From the NCBI GenBank assembly GCA_023634235.1, contig JAMKCF010000019.1, positions 1,736,001 through 1,800,000 on the forward strand: a DNA stretch of 64,000 bases, in the 5' to 3' direction. The DNA comes from Pisaster brevispinus (lineage: Eukaryota > Echinodermata > Asteroidea > Forcipulatida > Asteriidae). Under the pieces are notes generated by a model. It searched no databases. It was not told the DNA's origin and saw only the letters and a list, made by a program, of their open reading frames with translations. Shown one piece after another: positions 12,500-26,042 of the stretch. The stretch's first letter is position 1; each line of letters starts with the position of its first letter. The position numbers were made by a program, and so were the translations under genes.

Positions 12500-15110
12500 T
12501 TTTTGATTGCACACTGCTGACCTGCACATTGTCAAATTGAAATGTTTGTTGACAAGCATTTGTTTCTTTTTTTAAATTTAATAAATAATTGAGTTGGGTC
12601 CAACAAAAACATAAATACCCATAACTTTTAAGGCATAAATAGGTCTGACTCTGTCATGAAAAAAGGACCCACACTTGAAAGCACAATATGCCATTTTTCG
12701 GGACCTAACCAGGTATTCCGACTGAACTCAGTTTCCAACTATCAAATCTTGGATATACAAACAAATCTGACAGCTAGTCATGATTTTTCCACTATTTAGA
12801 CCTGTGTACCCCAGCCCTAGACATTGGTGGGCATTTTTGCGTAGGCCATTACGCAAGCAGTATAGATTCAGGATTGTTTCCCAGAGATTTGGGTCTCCGC
12901 ATACTCATCCCGCCTACGAGACACACCGACGAGATTCTCTGCAGAAGTTAATTTGGAGACAGTTCGTAAGAGGGCGCTACACAAGTCTTGAAGTTTAGTT
13001 TTACGGTTTAGCATTGCAATGGCAGTTGAGGAACTGCAGTTCACTTCACAGGTTACTGCAAACACTGCACTGCAAACGATATCCGTCTAGTAAACCAGAC
13101 TACCAACAATTACATACAATAATGGAAGTAGAACTTACGATAAAGCTCTTCATTGTGTACCGAAGTGCATTGTACCACATGAACTATATTGACCTTCAGT
13201 GTATTATACAATTTTTTTTACAGTTTACCATGAACGACTACGTTGGCCCATACATGACTCTTTTTTTTCTTGAGAATCCAATCGACTGACTGTATAATTT
13301 CAAATTGCTGGAAGTGATGTCACAAATTTTGAAATAGTTAAATGAATGGACGTTTTGAATGGACCTTCCCAGAGGTCCTTAAACGTTATTATGATAATCA
13401 TCATCTGTATCATTTATTTTAATGTTGTCAAACATTATCATCTGCATAATCATGTACAAACTACATAATGTAAATTAATGACAACATGTAGGCACATACC
13501 ATGTAACCTGTGACATTCACATGTTTACAAAGGAGTCACAGAGCCTGACTTCCTGTAGGCAACATTTGCACAGCCCAATTAATGAAAGGGACACATAAAA
13601 CCTTTTATTTTATGTAGATTGCACTGTCTGGGTTTTTTTAATTATCAACTTTTGATATGAAGAAGGGGCACTTCTCAAAACGTGTTAAGCTGTTGTTTTG
13701 TAAAAGTTCAATTTGTGTGGAAATTATGACACAAAATGAAACATTTTCCATGTGACCAGAGTGCAGTAAATCGCCTGCCAGGAATTGCCCTGGTCACTCT
13801 TTTTGCAAACAAGGGTTGCATGATATATAAGCTGATAAGTGAGTGTCAAGTTGTTATAACGTCGTTGATTACGATTTTCCCCAATTAGTAACAACCGATG
13901 AGAAGGTGGTTGAATGGGTGGTGTATGGTATAGCAACAGCACTGTTTGTGTTGCTCCAGATGTGCCTTTCTCTGATTCCGAAGAATTATCGACTATCTGA
14001 AGCTGAGATGTTGACTCACTGTGATATTGTATCCCACCATTATAGACGACATACCGAAACTGAGATGGTAAGTCACATTCACAGGTTCTTTCGTATGAAC
14101 TTTGTTTATATATGACAAGTCAATTTACTCCATAAGTCGTTTTGGCGAGATAAATAAGCCCATAATAGTGCCGTTCCATAACTAAGCGACTTTGGCTACG
14201 GCGATCTTCGTTGCGGCTGCAGCACATAATATGTCTTATTTAGCGAGCGATCCGGCCAAAGTCAATTTATAAGCCGTTAACTCGGACACTTAATTATAGC
14301 AAAATTGTGTGAGCATCATGGTTAACGAAAGGTCAACTATTGACTACTGTGGTTGACCATTTGGCACAAGCATCTTGATCAAGGTTACTTCTCTGGTCAT
14401 GGTAGCCTTGGTTTATGCTGACCTGTGTATAGCACAGAAGGGGACCAGTGACAAAATGTTGGAAGGCAATGGTAATGTTAAATAGACCTTTCTTTTGACA
14501 CGTCACAGCCCGAGTTTTTGCCAACTTAGGTTGGAAACCTGTGGAAAGCAATTCAATTCAATATCAACAGATAGCCATAGTTTGTAAATTCTACACAAAT
14601 ATTCAAAAATAGTGTTGATTTTTTTAAAATAAAGCAATCCATCATTCATTGGTATGTAATGTTTTGTATTCATTTTAGGTATAGGCCTATGTGATCTCTA
14701 AACAATCATAATCCGGTATGCTAAACTTCCAAGTTAAAAAAAAAAAAAATTAATGTCAATTCTGAGCCGCAGTAGAAAACCACTGTACCGTGGAAATATT
14801 TACCAAAGTGACAACAATGGAGGCCACAACTACTGTATTTTTTGAGCAATATTTTGTGGGAGCGTAGCAGTGGTTATAATGAGCTCATATTGAAAGTATT
14901 GATTTTTGCCCTTGTTATGGAAATGTTTTGTGTAAATGACACAAGATGGACCAGCGCCCGTACGTGATTTGCCAGCAACAGGTTTAGTGACTGTTGTTTC
15001 ACACCACCAGCCAGCGCAGATCGCTTGCTCTTCTGCTTTAGTGATCACCACTACCGAAACACAGGACGGATTTCTTACATTGCCGATGCTATTATTCGTA
15101 TTTGGAAGTG
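12500..15110. other. Gene-free stretch upstream of the first GALNT gene
   Basis: No exon was recognised. A short palindromic segment at about 14184-14257 (gactttggctacggcgatc and its imperfect complement) resembles the MITE copies at 18656 and 19910. The promoter and any 5' leader of the GALNT gene starting at 15111 should lie near 14800-15110, but no TATA box is evident. Confidence 0.4.
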
Positions 15111-18100
15111 ATGGGAATCCGGCGTTCTCTTCTGAAGTGTAGGAAATACAGAATAATCTTTGCCATTGGCTGTCTATTCATCGCTGGAGTTTTTATACTG
15201 ATGAGCACTGACAATGAGACTTTTTCAAATATCAGGGTAATTATGATTATTTTCTTTCCCATAACAACAAGCTTAAACATAACTATAGAATATACTGTGA
15301 TTCACGGTGTGTACTACAACTCAATTATTTGTTTAATTGTCCTTTTGGATAGCTGAACGTACATTTATTGCACACCCACAATGAAGGCAAATCTGATATC
15401 AGAAGGGCTATATTGCCCTTCAAAGTCTAAGAGCTTTAAGCTAAACTTTAATAGTCTAAAGCTAATTAAAAGAATAATTACGGTGGAATGTTTGTTTGTC
15501 AGTATTGAGACCTTGAAAATAAACAACCAAACTGAAAACACAACCATGCGAAAGTTCATGTTTTATGTCCAAAAGACGTTACTATTCAAAAATATTTAAT
15601 AATTTAGAGAATTGTGTCAGTGGTTGATAAAACAATTGTAACATGAGTGTATAGTTTTTAGTACATTTTAGTACATTTTCGACTAATCTGTACTCATTAG
15701 AATGCGTATTCAGAATAGCCAAAACGTACTAATTAGTTTGTGTTCCTTCTACAAAGGATGTGACAACGTGGCATATCAGACCAGAAACTGTCGCATGAGA
15801 ATTAGCCAAAAAATGGAAATGTTCTTGACTCTGATGTACAAAAATAATAATTGTCATTGTTACGAACAAAATGTACCGTTAATGCCGCTGAAAAAAACTA
15901 TATATTCGATCAATTAAAAAGCTAATGATAGTTGCATTCGTGGCACTAGGATCGGGTTTGTTTGAAGATCAAATGGTATGACAAAAATATATTAACAATC
16001 TAATCACATTTGTTTTCAAGTACTAATTTTGTTCGCATTTTTCAGAAGACCCGAAAGCAAATACATAATACGAACTTAACTTTCTGACCGTGTGTTTTCC
16101 AGCATGCAAATCGTAATGCGAAACTCATTTTGTTATAGGCCTACAAGTAGTTTGTGACTCGCGATAATATATTGGTGAAACGCCAGCAACAGTCTTGTTC
16201 TTTTGCAAATAACTTTAAAACCTTTTGGATATGCTCCCGCAATTAAAAAACTCCATACTGCAAACTCAAAATTATTAGATTATAACGTCCCTAAATTGGT
16301 TTATTTAAATCATTTTAAAACCTGCATTGTTGAGATTATTCATTTTAAAAGTATACATATTTCATTTGTATATTTATTTATTTCACCGATTTATTTTCCC
16401 CAATGATAAGCAAATCTGTGATGAATATTTGCGCATGATATGGACAAGGGAAAATTATATGGAAAAGGGCCGCCATATTTTACATGTAGATAAGCATACG
16501 TGCTTGCTTGATGGGTGCAGTTCATGCATAATGATCAGAGTATGACTTTCTCACCAATACAACAATTGCGGATTGTGGGTCAGGTCTTGACTCCTGCGTG
16601 ACAAACGTTGAGTGCTTATTAATTGCCATTTACGAGCAACATAAAACGTGCTCTAACTCAGATGTATGCCTCCTTATATAACACTGATGGTCAATGTTTT
16701 GGTATGGGTAGCATCAATGCTCAACGTAGATGAAGTATTATCACAACATTATAAAATATTATGGTAATTGTATCAATTTTAAACAGAGATTTAACACCAT
16801 TAGATTCATAGCCTACACTCTGAATATTAATGCTGTGCCTTTAGATCAAAATGTAAATTTAAACTCCATTCGGGCATACAAAAGTGGCACTGCTGTCATT
16901 TTACTATGCTGTGTTTTTATAGAAGGATAATAATTATATCGATTGCTCGTGGACGGTTCCATGTCTGTTGTCCGGGTGTGTTCCACAATACAATAAATAC
17001 CTCGTTTGCTGTGATCGTAGTGTCTGATCATGCGAAGGCCATGCTCAAAATTGTCACTCTATAAAACACTATTAACACGCGCATTTCACACAAAGTGACG
17101 TGCAGTATTGATCGTGATAATTTCCATTGCGGTTTAAAAAATTAATGGCTATAGTATGGGCCTTACACACAACACAGATGCAAAGGCTGTTGATTGAAGA
17201 GAATGTGAAAAATTATTTATTTATATGAATTTTTCTAAAGATGACGTCAGCTTACATAAGCTATTCAGATTATCAACTAAACCTAATATTTATTCAAGGC
17301 GTTTTAAGTCATATCTTCAAACTGTTTCCATGCCAATAGACAAAATACCCAACAAGGAATGTTATTCAACCTGTTCCACAAAATGGAGTCATTGTTGTTT
17401 AAAAAAGTTGTCAAACTTTCGATACCAGAAGACTATATGAGTGTGACTCACTTTGATTTGTATATAAGGCCTAATCTTATTGTTTTGTCTTTTTTACGGT
17501 TTTTATTTCTTATTAAATTTGTCAATGAATTGAAAAGATTAGCCTTGATGTATAATATATGTTCACGTTCAAATGAATTCTGAAGACAAATTGCATTGGG
17601 TTCTTTGTATTTGTGTGAGTATTGACAGCGACAATTGAAGTATAATGTTCAATTAAAATGATGTTATAAAGTGTCTTTTGCATCACAAAAGGGACCCTTT
17701 GAACGCCATGAAGAGCAGAAACATGAGCAACGTCCTCCACACGGGCAGGACTCCAAACACTCAGTCAGTCCACCGGAGCTTCGCCAGGGTAAACTGGGCA
17801 ATTACGAGAGTCGTATACCTCCGCCGATTCGCAGTGGGCTGGGAGAGCTCGGGGTAGCGATCAAGTGGAAACCAGAAAAGAAGGCAGAGTATTCAGAAAG
17901 TATCAAAGAATTCGGTTTCAATGTAGCCCTCAGTGATGAGATATCATTAGACCGAGCCGTACCTGACATCAGAGATAAACAGTAAGTTGACTGTAGGGTT
18001 TTCTTTATAAGATTGCATACTTTTCATACATTAAAGTTGCATCGACCAACAAAACGAACTTTGAAAGATGATAGAGGAGCCTACAGTCTAAAAACGAAAA

Positions 18101-21100
18101 AAAAAAAAACATACAATATTTTCGCAGACGCCTATGCCAAGCACTTGCAACATACTCGTAACATGCAAATTGTCCCGACAATAACGGTTTAGCTAACTAT
18201 TAGTATTGTCGACGTATGTTTTCGTTCAAGGTCTCAAAAGAAAGATTGTAACTTTTGACTACAAAGTGTTTACTACCCCCAATTTAGCCCCCAAAACCTG
18301 GCAATGCATTTTTAAAATTTAGCACAAAAACACTTGTAACTGCATGTTGAAAAATCTCCTTTTTTAGTTCAGGTTTTCACAAGCCGTCTGATCACTGTTT
18401 ACAATCATGTGATTTTGTTCTTTACTAAAAGATGCAAATATTGGCATTATCCGGAAAAACTACCCAATGCGAGTGTAGTAATCGCCTTCTCAAACGAGGG
18501 GTTCTCCACACTCATGCGAACAGTGCATAGTGTTCTAAACACCTCACCACCAGACCTGCTAGCTGAAGTTGTCATGGTAGATGATATGAGTGATAAAGGT
18601 AAGTCACTGTACAGCCAAATCAATAATTATAACTGGTAGCTCTCAGTAACTCTTGGGCAATATCGGAATCAGCGGCTAGAGCTACGGCTACGACTGTAGC
18701 TACGGACGTCCTATCAAAGCATGCGCTGACGCGGCGATTTAGCCGTAGCCGTAGCAGTAGCCGCCAATTCGGACACGGCCTTACCCTAAATCGTGATCCC
18801 AACCCAAAACTTAACGATTATGCAATAACCATGTCTATGTCTATAACCATAACCATAACCATAAACCACAACCATGTTCGTCAACAACTCTTTCATGAGC
18901 CATTACAGACGCACGCGGTTCTATTTTCAATAGCTTTCATTGGCTTCGTTTTTATTTAATAAATTCATAAGTTATGCCCATATTCAGTTTATAATTATGC
19001 TAAATTGAAATGTGATTTGGTTATAACTGCATGTTCACTGACATGTTTTTCTTCTTCTGCTTACAATGTTATGCCCCATAATAACTCGATTACCCCCATT
19101 ATGGGACGAAACCTGATAGAGTTTGCCCTTATGCAGCTATTTGTACTTGTTTTAAATTGCTTCTTCAGCACATCTTGGGAAAAGACTAGACGATTACGTC
19201 AAACAAGAAAGGTTCCTTGGTAAAGTCAAAATCGTCCGCAATACTAAACGAGAGGGCTTGGCCAAATCTCGAACAAATGGTGCAATGGCAGCTAAAGGAG
19301 AAGTGGTCGTTTTCCTGGACGCCCACTGTGAATGTAACGTTAATTGGTTGGTGCCTCTGTTAGCTGAGATCGCATATGACAGGTAATTTAAACCAAAATG
19401 ATACGGTATTTTCAAACACACAGACAAAGCTTCTGCACGTTTTAAAGGAATATTAAGTTTTTCCAACATGTAACCCTTTGGTTTTATCTTCCTGTAGGAC
19501 TACCGTAGTTTGTCCAACGGTCGATGCAATCACTGCCGAAGATCTATCCTATCATCCCCAAGGCGATCTATCACGTGGTGCATTTGACTGGGGCTTCTGG
19601 TATAAGCGGATCGCAGTAACGTACGGTGATACCATGGATCGAATTGGCATGAAGTATAACAGTCAGGCTTATGAGTAAGTTATGCCTTCTCCTGCAGTGT
19701 TTGATCCAAGTTTCATAAAGCTATTAAATTGCAGCACAATCACTAATAAATGTGTTCTTTTTTTCGTCTCGTGGGCTTTTGGGTTTGTTAAGTGTTTTTA
19801 ATATTTGGGGAATCGTGCCTTTAATGAAGCAATTTGGCACATCAGAGTATGCCACGAGAAAAACATTTTGCTACTGTGTCATCGCAGATTTGAGAAAAAA
19901 AGTTAGAAAAAGGCCTTCTCCAAATTGGTAGCAGCCACGACTATGACTGTTGCTGAGGGTGTTACTAAGGACGCCGCATGCTTCAGCGCATTGCGACACG
20001 GCGATCCAGCCGCAGCCGTAGCTGTACCCGCCAATTCTGCCTAACAAGCAATTTTGAATGTTTTCAAAATGGCTGACATTGCTTGTACTTACATTTTTCA
20101 AAGGACAAGTCTGTGATGGCCCTACAGCCAATTATCTTTCTCATGACAAACTCTGGCTGTGTGCTAAATTCCATTACCTATACATACCGTACTATTTATG
20201 AAATTGGGCCATGGACATTCTCTTTACTCTAAAAACTCCTGGGTCAGAATTGACCCGGATTCCGGGTCCTGTGGAGCCTGACCCTTTTCTGGTTCAGTAT
20301 GACCCTGAATGTGTGTCACAATGACCCGGATATGGATCTAATGGGTGCAGAATTTGGGTTAAAATCACCGTTTTCCGGTCAACCTAACCCAGAAATCAGT
20401 CAGGCCCCCTAGGACCCGGGTCAACGCTGACCCGGGAGTTTTTAGAGTGCAGTCGTTGCTCAGTGAACAGTTTGTAGGTCACTAATCACCTAACAACAAC
20501 TATACAAGTTGCATGATACTATGGCTCTCACCCATTTTATTGTTTAGAAACATCTGTGCGCTTAAAGGCAATGGACACGTTTAGTATTTTGAACTGTTAG
20601 TCCGTCTCAATCCTATATGATAATAGATAGACACCCCAAATCCACCTCTATGGAGTTTTGTCAAGCGTTGTCTAGTACATTTTGTCAGTGTGCAGTTCAA
20701 GAATTGTTCATGTTCTTGAAAAAGTAAGTTCCATTCCTGTATGCAATGGCATTGTAGTCTTGCCATGGACGGAATGGGCTTTACAAGAATAATAAATTAT
20801 TACTATTGTTGTTATGAGATAGGGTTACTATTTACTTCTTCTTCTTCTTCTTCCAATTCCTTTTTTCAAAAACATTAAAAATCGAAAGCACTTCTAGCAT
20901 ATCTTGTACTGATAGGTGTATTGGAATTTTGTGACGATAAGAAGTGCTGAATATTTGATATACTTTTAGTTCTCCTGCAATGGCTGGAGGTTTGTTCGCC
21001 ATGGACCGGTCCTACTTCATAGAACTCGGCGCCTATGATCCAGGACTCTTCATCTGGGGCGGAGAAAACTTCGAAATATCTTTTAAAGTATGTAAACAAT

Positions 21101-23457
21101 TGTATAGTATAAAGTTAACTTCTAAATCTAGTAGAACTTCCTTTTTTGCGTTCTAAATCTAAAACGAGCTAGCTTGTTTATACTCCAGCCGAATTTAAAA
21201 TCTTCATCGAGTCAAACTTCAAGTTGGTTGACTTTATTGCGGTTTACAGACGTTGATTTATAAAATTTGTATTACAGATATGGATGTGTGGCGGTCGATT
21301 AAAGTTCGTACCGTGCTCCCGAGTGGGTCATATCTATCGCCACGGTGTGCCGTATCGGTATCCATCCATTGATGGTGACGTCAGTATCGTAGATAGGGTG
21401 AGTCTTCATTCTTATGTCTTGTTCCCAGAACACAAAGATAATGCAGGCGTGGAATGGCCATTATAGTAACCAGACTATTTTTGGCAAGTTACAGGGGCAA
21501 CTTTGCATTCGAATGACAGTTAGTTTTATTGAGAATTTGATGAAACAGCTGCAGCCAGTTCTGTTTTTTATGCCAACGTAAAATGGTGTCAATCAGACAG
21601 AAGTTGCTCCAGTCCACTGATTCACGCAACAAGTAAGCAATCTGAGAAGGGTTTGTAAATATTACAGCTCACTTTTATATCAATCGTTAAACGGGGCAAA
21701 GTTATCTCGAAAATGATGTATCCTGATTAAATTATTTTGATTGATGGTTTATCACATCCACAATTATTAACAGCTTGTGCGTGTGTGTCTTGCAGAACTA
21801 CATGCGAGTAGCTGAAGTATGGATGGATGAATATAAAGAGCATTTCTACACATTCAAGCCGAAATTGCGTGGGAAATCATGCGGAGATATCTCCAAACAG
21901 GTGGAATTTAGGAAGAAAAAGTGTCCTAAATCTTTCCGTTGGTTTATGGAGAACGTAGCGTTTGATTCACTGGAATTATATCCTACACCGCCACCGAATT
22001 GGTTGTGGGGTGAGGTGAGTGTTGCAAATTGATTAAAGAAAGTACACGTTTTTACAATTTGTAAATTAATTTGTGCTGATTACAATCTAAGGTGTTATTG
22101 TATATTGCACCATACACTCACACCCTAGCAGTGTTGTTAATCTTTAAGCATATAGTCAGCTTCAATTTGTCTTGGCCGAAGGGGGTTCTGAAAAGAGCCG
22201 GCTAAGAGATTCCCAATATTTTGAATGTGTTCTGTGGTATGCGTTTTAACTCTCGTCAAGGTGTGCTCGAGAGAATTGATTAATATTCATCTCTGCCATA
22301 CAAAGCCTGCGTTTTACAACTAGCAGTACATTCGTTCCAGCCGAAACTTATGAGGTCTTGTGAAGGTTCAAGTCTTGTGGAATATAATTGGTCATTTTAA
22401 GTCAGTCTAAACAATGTTCGAATTATCTTTCTTTTCTTTTTTTAGGTATAATGGATAACATTTCTTTCTGTAAATTATTTATCCTGAAGATTCAATTCAT
22501 TTTTACACAAATGCAAGTCCTACAAGAATTATGTAACCATTGACATTTTCATACACTTAATATTTTCCCATCAGTTTCGTGTAACAGGAACATCAGTGTG
22601 CTTGGATACAATGGGTAGAAAACTACCCAATAGTCAACTTGGTGCAAGTGGTTGTCATGGTTTTGGCGGTAACCAAGAGTTCCGCTTAAGTAAAACTGGT
22701 AGGATTCAATTCGATGAGTATTGCCTTATGCCGTCAGTTTCCAAGACCTACGCTAAATTTAGCCGCTGCAGGGAAAGTCACCGAATCGTCGGGGATGTGG
22801 AGCACTGGTCTTTCAGCCAGGTAAGTTGAACGCTGGTACAATTACAGAATGCTGTGCAAGTAAATTTCAAGAAGCATTATTAGCTTGCGGGTTAAATCTG
22901 AATTAATTATGAATTTTACTACATTGTTGCAAGATCAAAATACATATACGTCAAGATTTCAAAGAACCTAAACAAATACGCTAGATAATGTGCATATTAC
23001 GTTTGCATACTTACAATAAGACAATAACAGAAACACTTATAAAACCCCAAATCGGCACTTGGGAAAAATACAAGAAGTTAACATTTATTAAAGAATGTTA
23101 ACATCGATTATCGTTAAAACAGATTGTTGCTGTTTTAGGGTTAGAGCAGAGAATTTAGTTGTGTTTTTGAAGGAAACAACGAGTCTGATTACTCTCATCA
23201 ATGCATGCAATAGTCATCGGCTATGTTGATGGTGTCGTAAATGGAATTTTCAGAATCACCTTGCATTTCATTGAGAATTTTGTAATTCTAAAACCATCTT
23301 CGTTTTCCATTTGTACTTTCAGGAAGTTGGTTTGATTCGTTTGAAAGAGACCAATTTGTGTATACATGTTGATACAAGCAAGAAAAACGAAGTTACTCTC
23401 GCAGAATGTGACCCAAACAGCAGCCGGCAAAAATTTACCGTCAATAAAGTGGCTTGA
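15111..23457 (+). CDS. GALNT10: Polypeptide N-acetylgalactosaminyltransferase, GALNT10-like, copy 1
   Basis: Ten phase-consistent exons: 15111-15236, 17692-17981, 18432-18598, 19169-19382, 19498-19674, 20970-21087, 21278-21397, 21796-22014, 22575-22820 and 23323-23457. They encode 603 residues. The N-terminus is a short basic cytosolic tail and a membrane anchor ([17 protein letters not shown]), giving type II Golgi topology, then a stem. The GT27 domain starts at [18 protein letters not shown] and includes [15 protein letters not shown], the metal-binding [39 protein letters not shown] and the histidine in CSRVGHIY. A three-lobed ricin-type lectin domain (CLDTMG...[13 protein letters not shown]...HWSF; CIHVD...AECD) ends the protein. 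The enzyme transfers GalNAc from UDP-GalNAc to Ser/Thr. FDW..YKR and the ENVAFD segment favour the GALNT10/7 branch; the exact orthologue is inferred. All catalytic motifs look intact. Confidence 0.93.
15237..17691. other. Large first intron of GALNT copy 1
   Basis: 2.45 kb, AT-rich, with no exon or classified repeat recognised. The acceptor caaaag at 17686-17691 is pyrimidine-poor, but it is the only one that keeps phase 0 with the membrane-anchor exon. Confidence 0.6.
18656..18780. mobile_element. MITE with inverted termini, intron 3 of GALNT copy 1
   Basis: The left end tatcggaatcagcggctaga and the right end agtagccgccaattcggaca are imperfect inverted repeats, with gctacggctacg-type steps inside. 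The element is about 125 bp and non-coding. A diverged sibling is at 19910-20045. The superfamily is not assigned. Confidence 0.6.
19910..20045. mobile_element. Second copy of the same MITE, intron 5 of GALNT copy 1
   Basis: It shares with 18656-18780 the block cggcgat..agccg.agccgtag..gta.ccgccaattc and the left end aaattggtagcagcc. The shared sequence and shared inverted ends show a small family active in this neighbourhood. Confidence 0.6.
20226..20448. mobile_element. 223-bp MITE with roughly 33-bp terminal inverted repeats
   Basis: The left end actctaaaaactcctgggtc mirrors the right end gacccgggagtttttagagt. Inside are many gacccgg/gggtca steps, so the whole element can fold. No open frame is present. 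The target duplication is not clear, so the superfamily is left open. It lies in intron 5 of GALNT copy 1. Confidence 0.85.
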
Positions 23458-26042
23458 AACGAGGTTATCTCCAATGGGCGAACTGATTGAGAAGTCAAAC
23501 TTCGACCGTGCTTCGACATCACATAAAATAAGACTGAAGTATAGTTGTTTATAGTATGCTATGGTGTTAAACCGCCCAGCATTCTGATGAAATATAAAAA
23601 CTCACACTTGCACACAGCTGCTGTATGCCTCATCTCTTCAACGCTGTTGGGAAATTGCGGAAAAGTAATTGATTTCTTTGTTCACCGATAATTTATATTC
23701 CTTAAAAAAATTATTATTTCCAGGCTGTACAAATATATTACACAAAAAGTGTCAAACTGCGTCAACCGTTACCCTTAATTGACAACAACAAAAAGGTTCA
23801 CTTAGTTGCCATATCATTAGTTTTTCCCCGAGGCTGAAATAATTAACAAAGGAGTTCGTTGGTTTTTTTTTTCTCGCTCAACCTCAGGGTGAACACAATG
23901 CTCGCCAACGTAATAGAAATAATAACGAATATTAATAAGAAGCAGATGCAGCTTATTTCATCATATTTAATGTGAATACTCCAATAATGGATGGTGAGAG
24001 TGGAGTTTTTCATTAAAACACTTTCGCAGTTTCAGTTTTTTCAGAGGTTTTTTCTTCTTCTTTTCCATTTATCTAAAAGTGTGAGCCTTTAGTTATTTTA
24101 AAAGTAGCCGCCATTTAAACCTTATTTCTTCTCTTGGATGTGCAAAGATTGTTATAACTGTGATTCAAAAGATACGTATGTACCTTCAAGCAAGAGCAGT
24201 TTAGTTTCAGCTGGGTTAATTATTTGTTAATCATTGAAGTCATCAGTCCCATGCTAATTAAGGGGAGGAGGGAAGAATGGTCCTCTAATTAACGAATAGT
24301 AAAAATTATTGCCATGACGATATCTAAAATGTATCTCCTGCTTTTGTTTTTAATACTCATAACAAAGTAGTACTTGTAAACAATGGCACACAGAACACGA
24401 TAAAATACCATTTAAGGTCAACACATCCCCACAATTTACAACATTTCTCTGTCAGGTTAACCCCGAACAATACTTACTGGACGCTTCAGGGCATTACCCC
24501 CCCCCCCCAGATGAATGACATTAGAGGCGTGGCCAGAGCCAAACTACACTCAAAATCGAACGAATCTACGAGGGAAAACTGTAATGCTCTTTTCTTGCTC
24601 AGAACCAAAAGGAAAAGAGAAAAAGCTCATAAACTTAATGCATGATGCAAGTTTACCAGAAAGACCGCATCCAGACAATTATTTCAATCAATATCATACA
24701 CTTCACAGTGAATCACAACAATTTCAGAATAATTACATATAAATGATATCCAACATTAATTATAAAGTTAGTAAGTTAGTAGTAATTACTTTAGTGGAAG
24801 AACACATAGAGAGAGGGAGGAGCACAAAGGTCACCCATTCAAACTTTTAAGTGCCTTTATAGTAAAATGGAAATTATAATGTTTTATCAGACACACTGAG
24901 GGCGCACTTTGGTCACTTTACATTGTTGTTTTTATGTATATATGTACATCTTGCATGAATTTACCGCTACCATACGAAATTCTAAAGCAATTTTTAAAAG
25001 TCAACCAATTAATTTGAAACATGTCAACGGATATTTTGTTAATGTTATCAAATACTATTAATTTGAGGAAAATGCTGCCTATAAACAGTGAAATAAATAA
25101 TAATCATACGATGTTTTTATCAACGTATTTATATACAACAATTGAGATGGTTGGTAGGCAGACCGTTTACAAGTCGTGGCTGCATGACGTAACAAATTTG
25201 ACAACGTCTCACAACTAGTTAGATTGTCTTTTTATAGTTGTTGTAACAGTGCAATATCTAATAAATGTGGGAAGTGGTTCGCCCATTCACCCTCCCGGGT
25301 CACGGAAACGGGCGCCAATCACTTAGAACGATTAAGTCGTAACAGAAGTAATTCGAGTGGAATTTCTGTTTAGGGAAAAAACACTGCAATAAGTATTAAA
25401 TCAACAAATCGCGAGCATTGTGTGTCGAAGTACATGATTGTGTATTTTAATAACTTGGGAAATTTCAAGAGGTTGGGAGTTAGGCAAGAATTGGGCTTCA
25501 TATTCCGTTACCATGGTGCAGTGACGCTAACTCGAGTACTAAGTGTGTAACAAAGGTAGATGTTACGTCACTGCTCATACACAACCTTGTGCATAGCTTG
25601 AGTATTGTGCACACAAGACTGATTTAATGCTCCGTATAAACGAAGAGGGATCGATTTTTTTACGTCAAGAAATCACTGCTTGAAATAAGGCAGTGGCGTC
25701 TAGGACGGAAATGTCATCGTACTTTGATCACACTAGATATTATTCCAAGTTTCCAGGACAAATTGGTCATCAGTTACAAGGCAATATCTCCTGAGGTCGT
25801 GGTTGTTGACTTCATGCAAGCGTTGGAGTCGTCTGAGCCCCAGAAACCACGCCATTCAATGTGGATTATTTCATTGTTAATATAGGATCCAGTTGAGAAT
25901 GCTCGGTTGAGTGTGAAACCAACTTACAAAGATGGCCCTTTCAAAGCTGTGTCCATCAGGAAAATAACAAGAGACCGAGGAACTCTAGCCTCTTAAGTTT
26001 CAAGGGGGTATTTCCATCTAGTTTGACTTAAAGACCCGAGGT
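23458..26042. other. 3' UTR of GALNT copy 1 and spacer before copy 2
   Basis: 2.6 kb with no exon recognised. A poly-C run lies near 24499. A short upstream ORF (ATG at 25931, 11 codons, MALSKLCPSGK) precedes the start of GALNT copy 2 and could lie in its 5' leader. Confidence 0.45.

Noticed and set aside
13843..14115. 90-residue plus-strand frame with a hydrophobic stretch
   Set aside because: Non-ATG start, no splice signals, no family resemblance; chance frame in AT-rich DNA.
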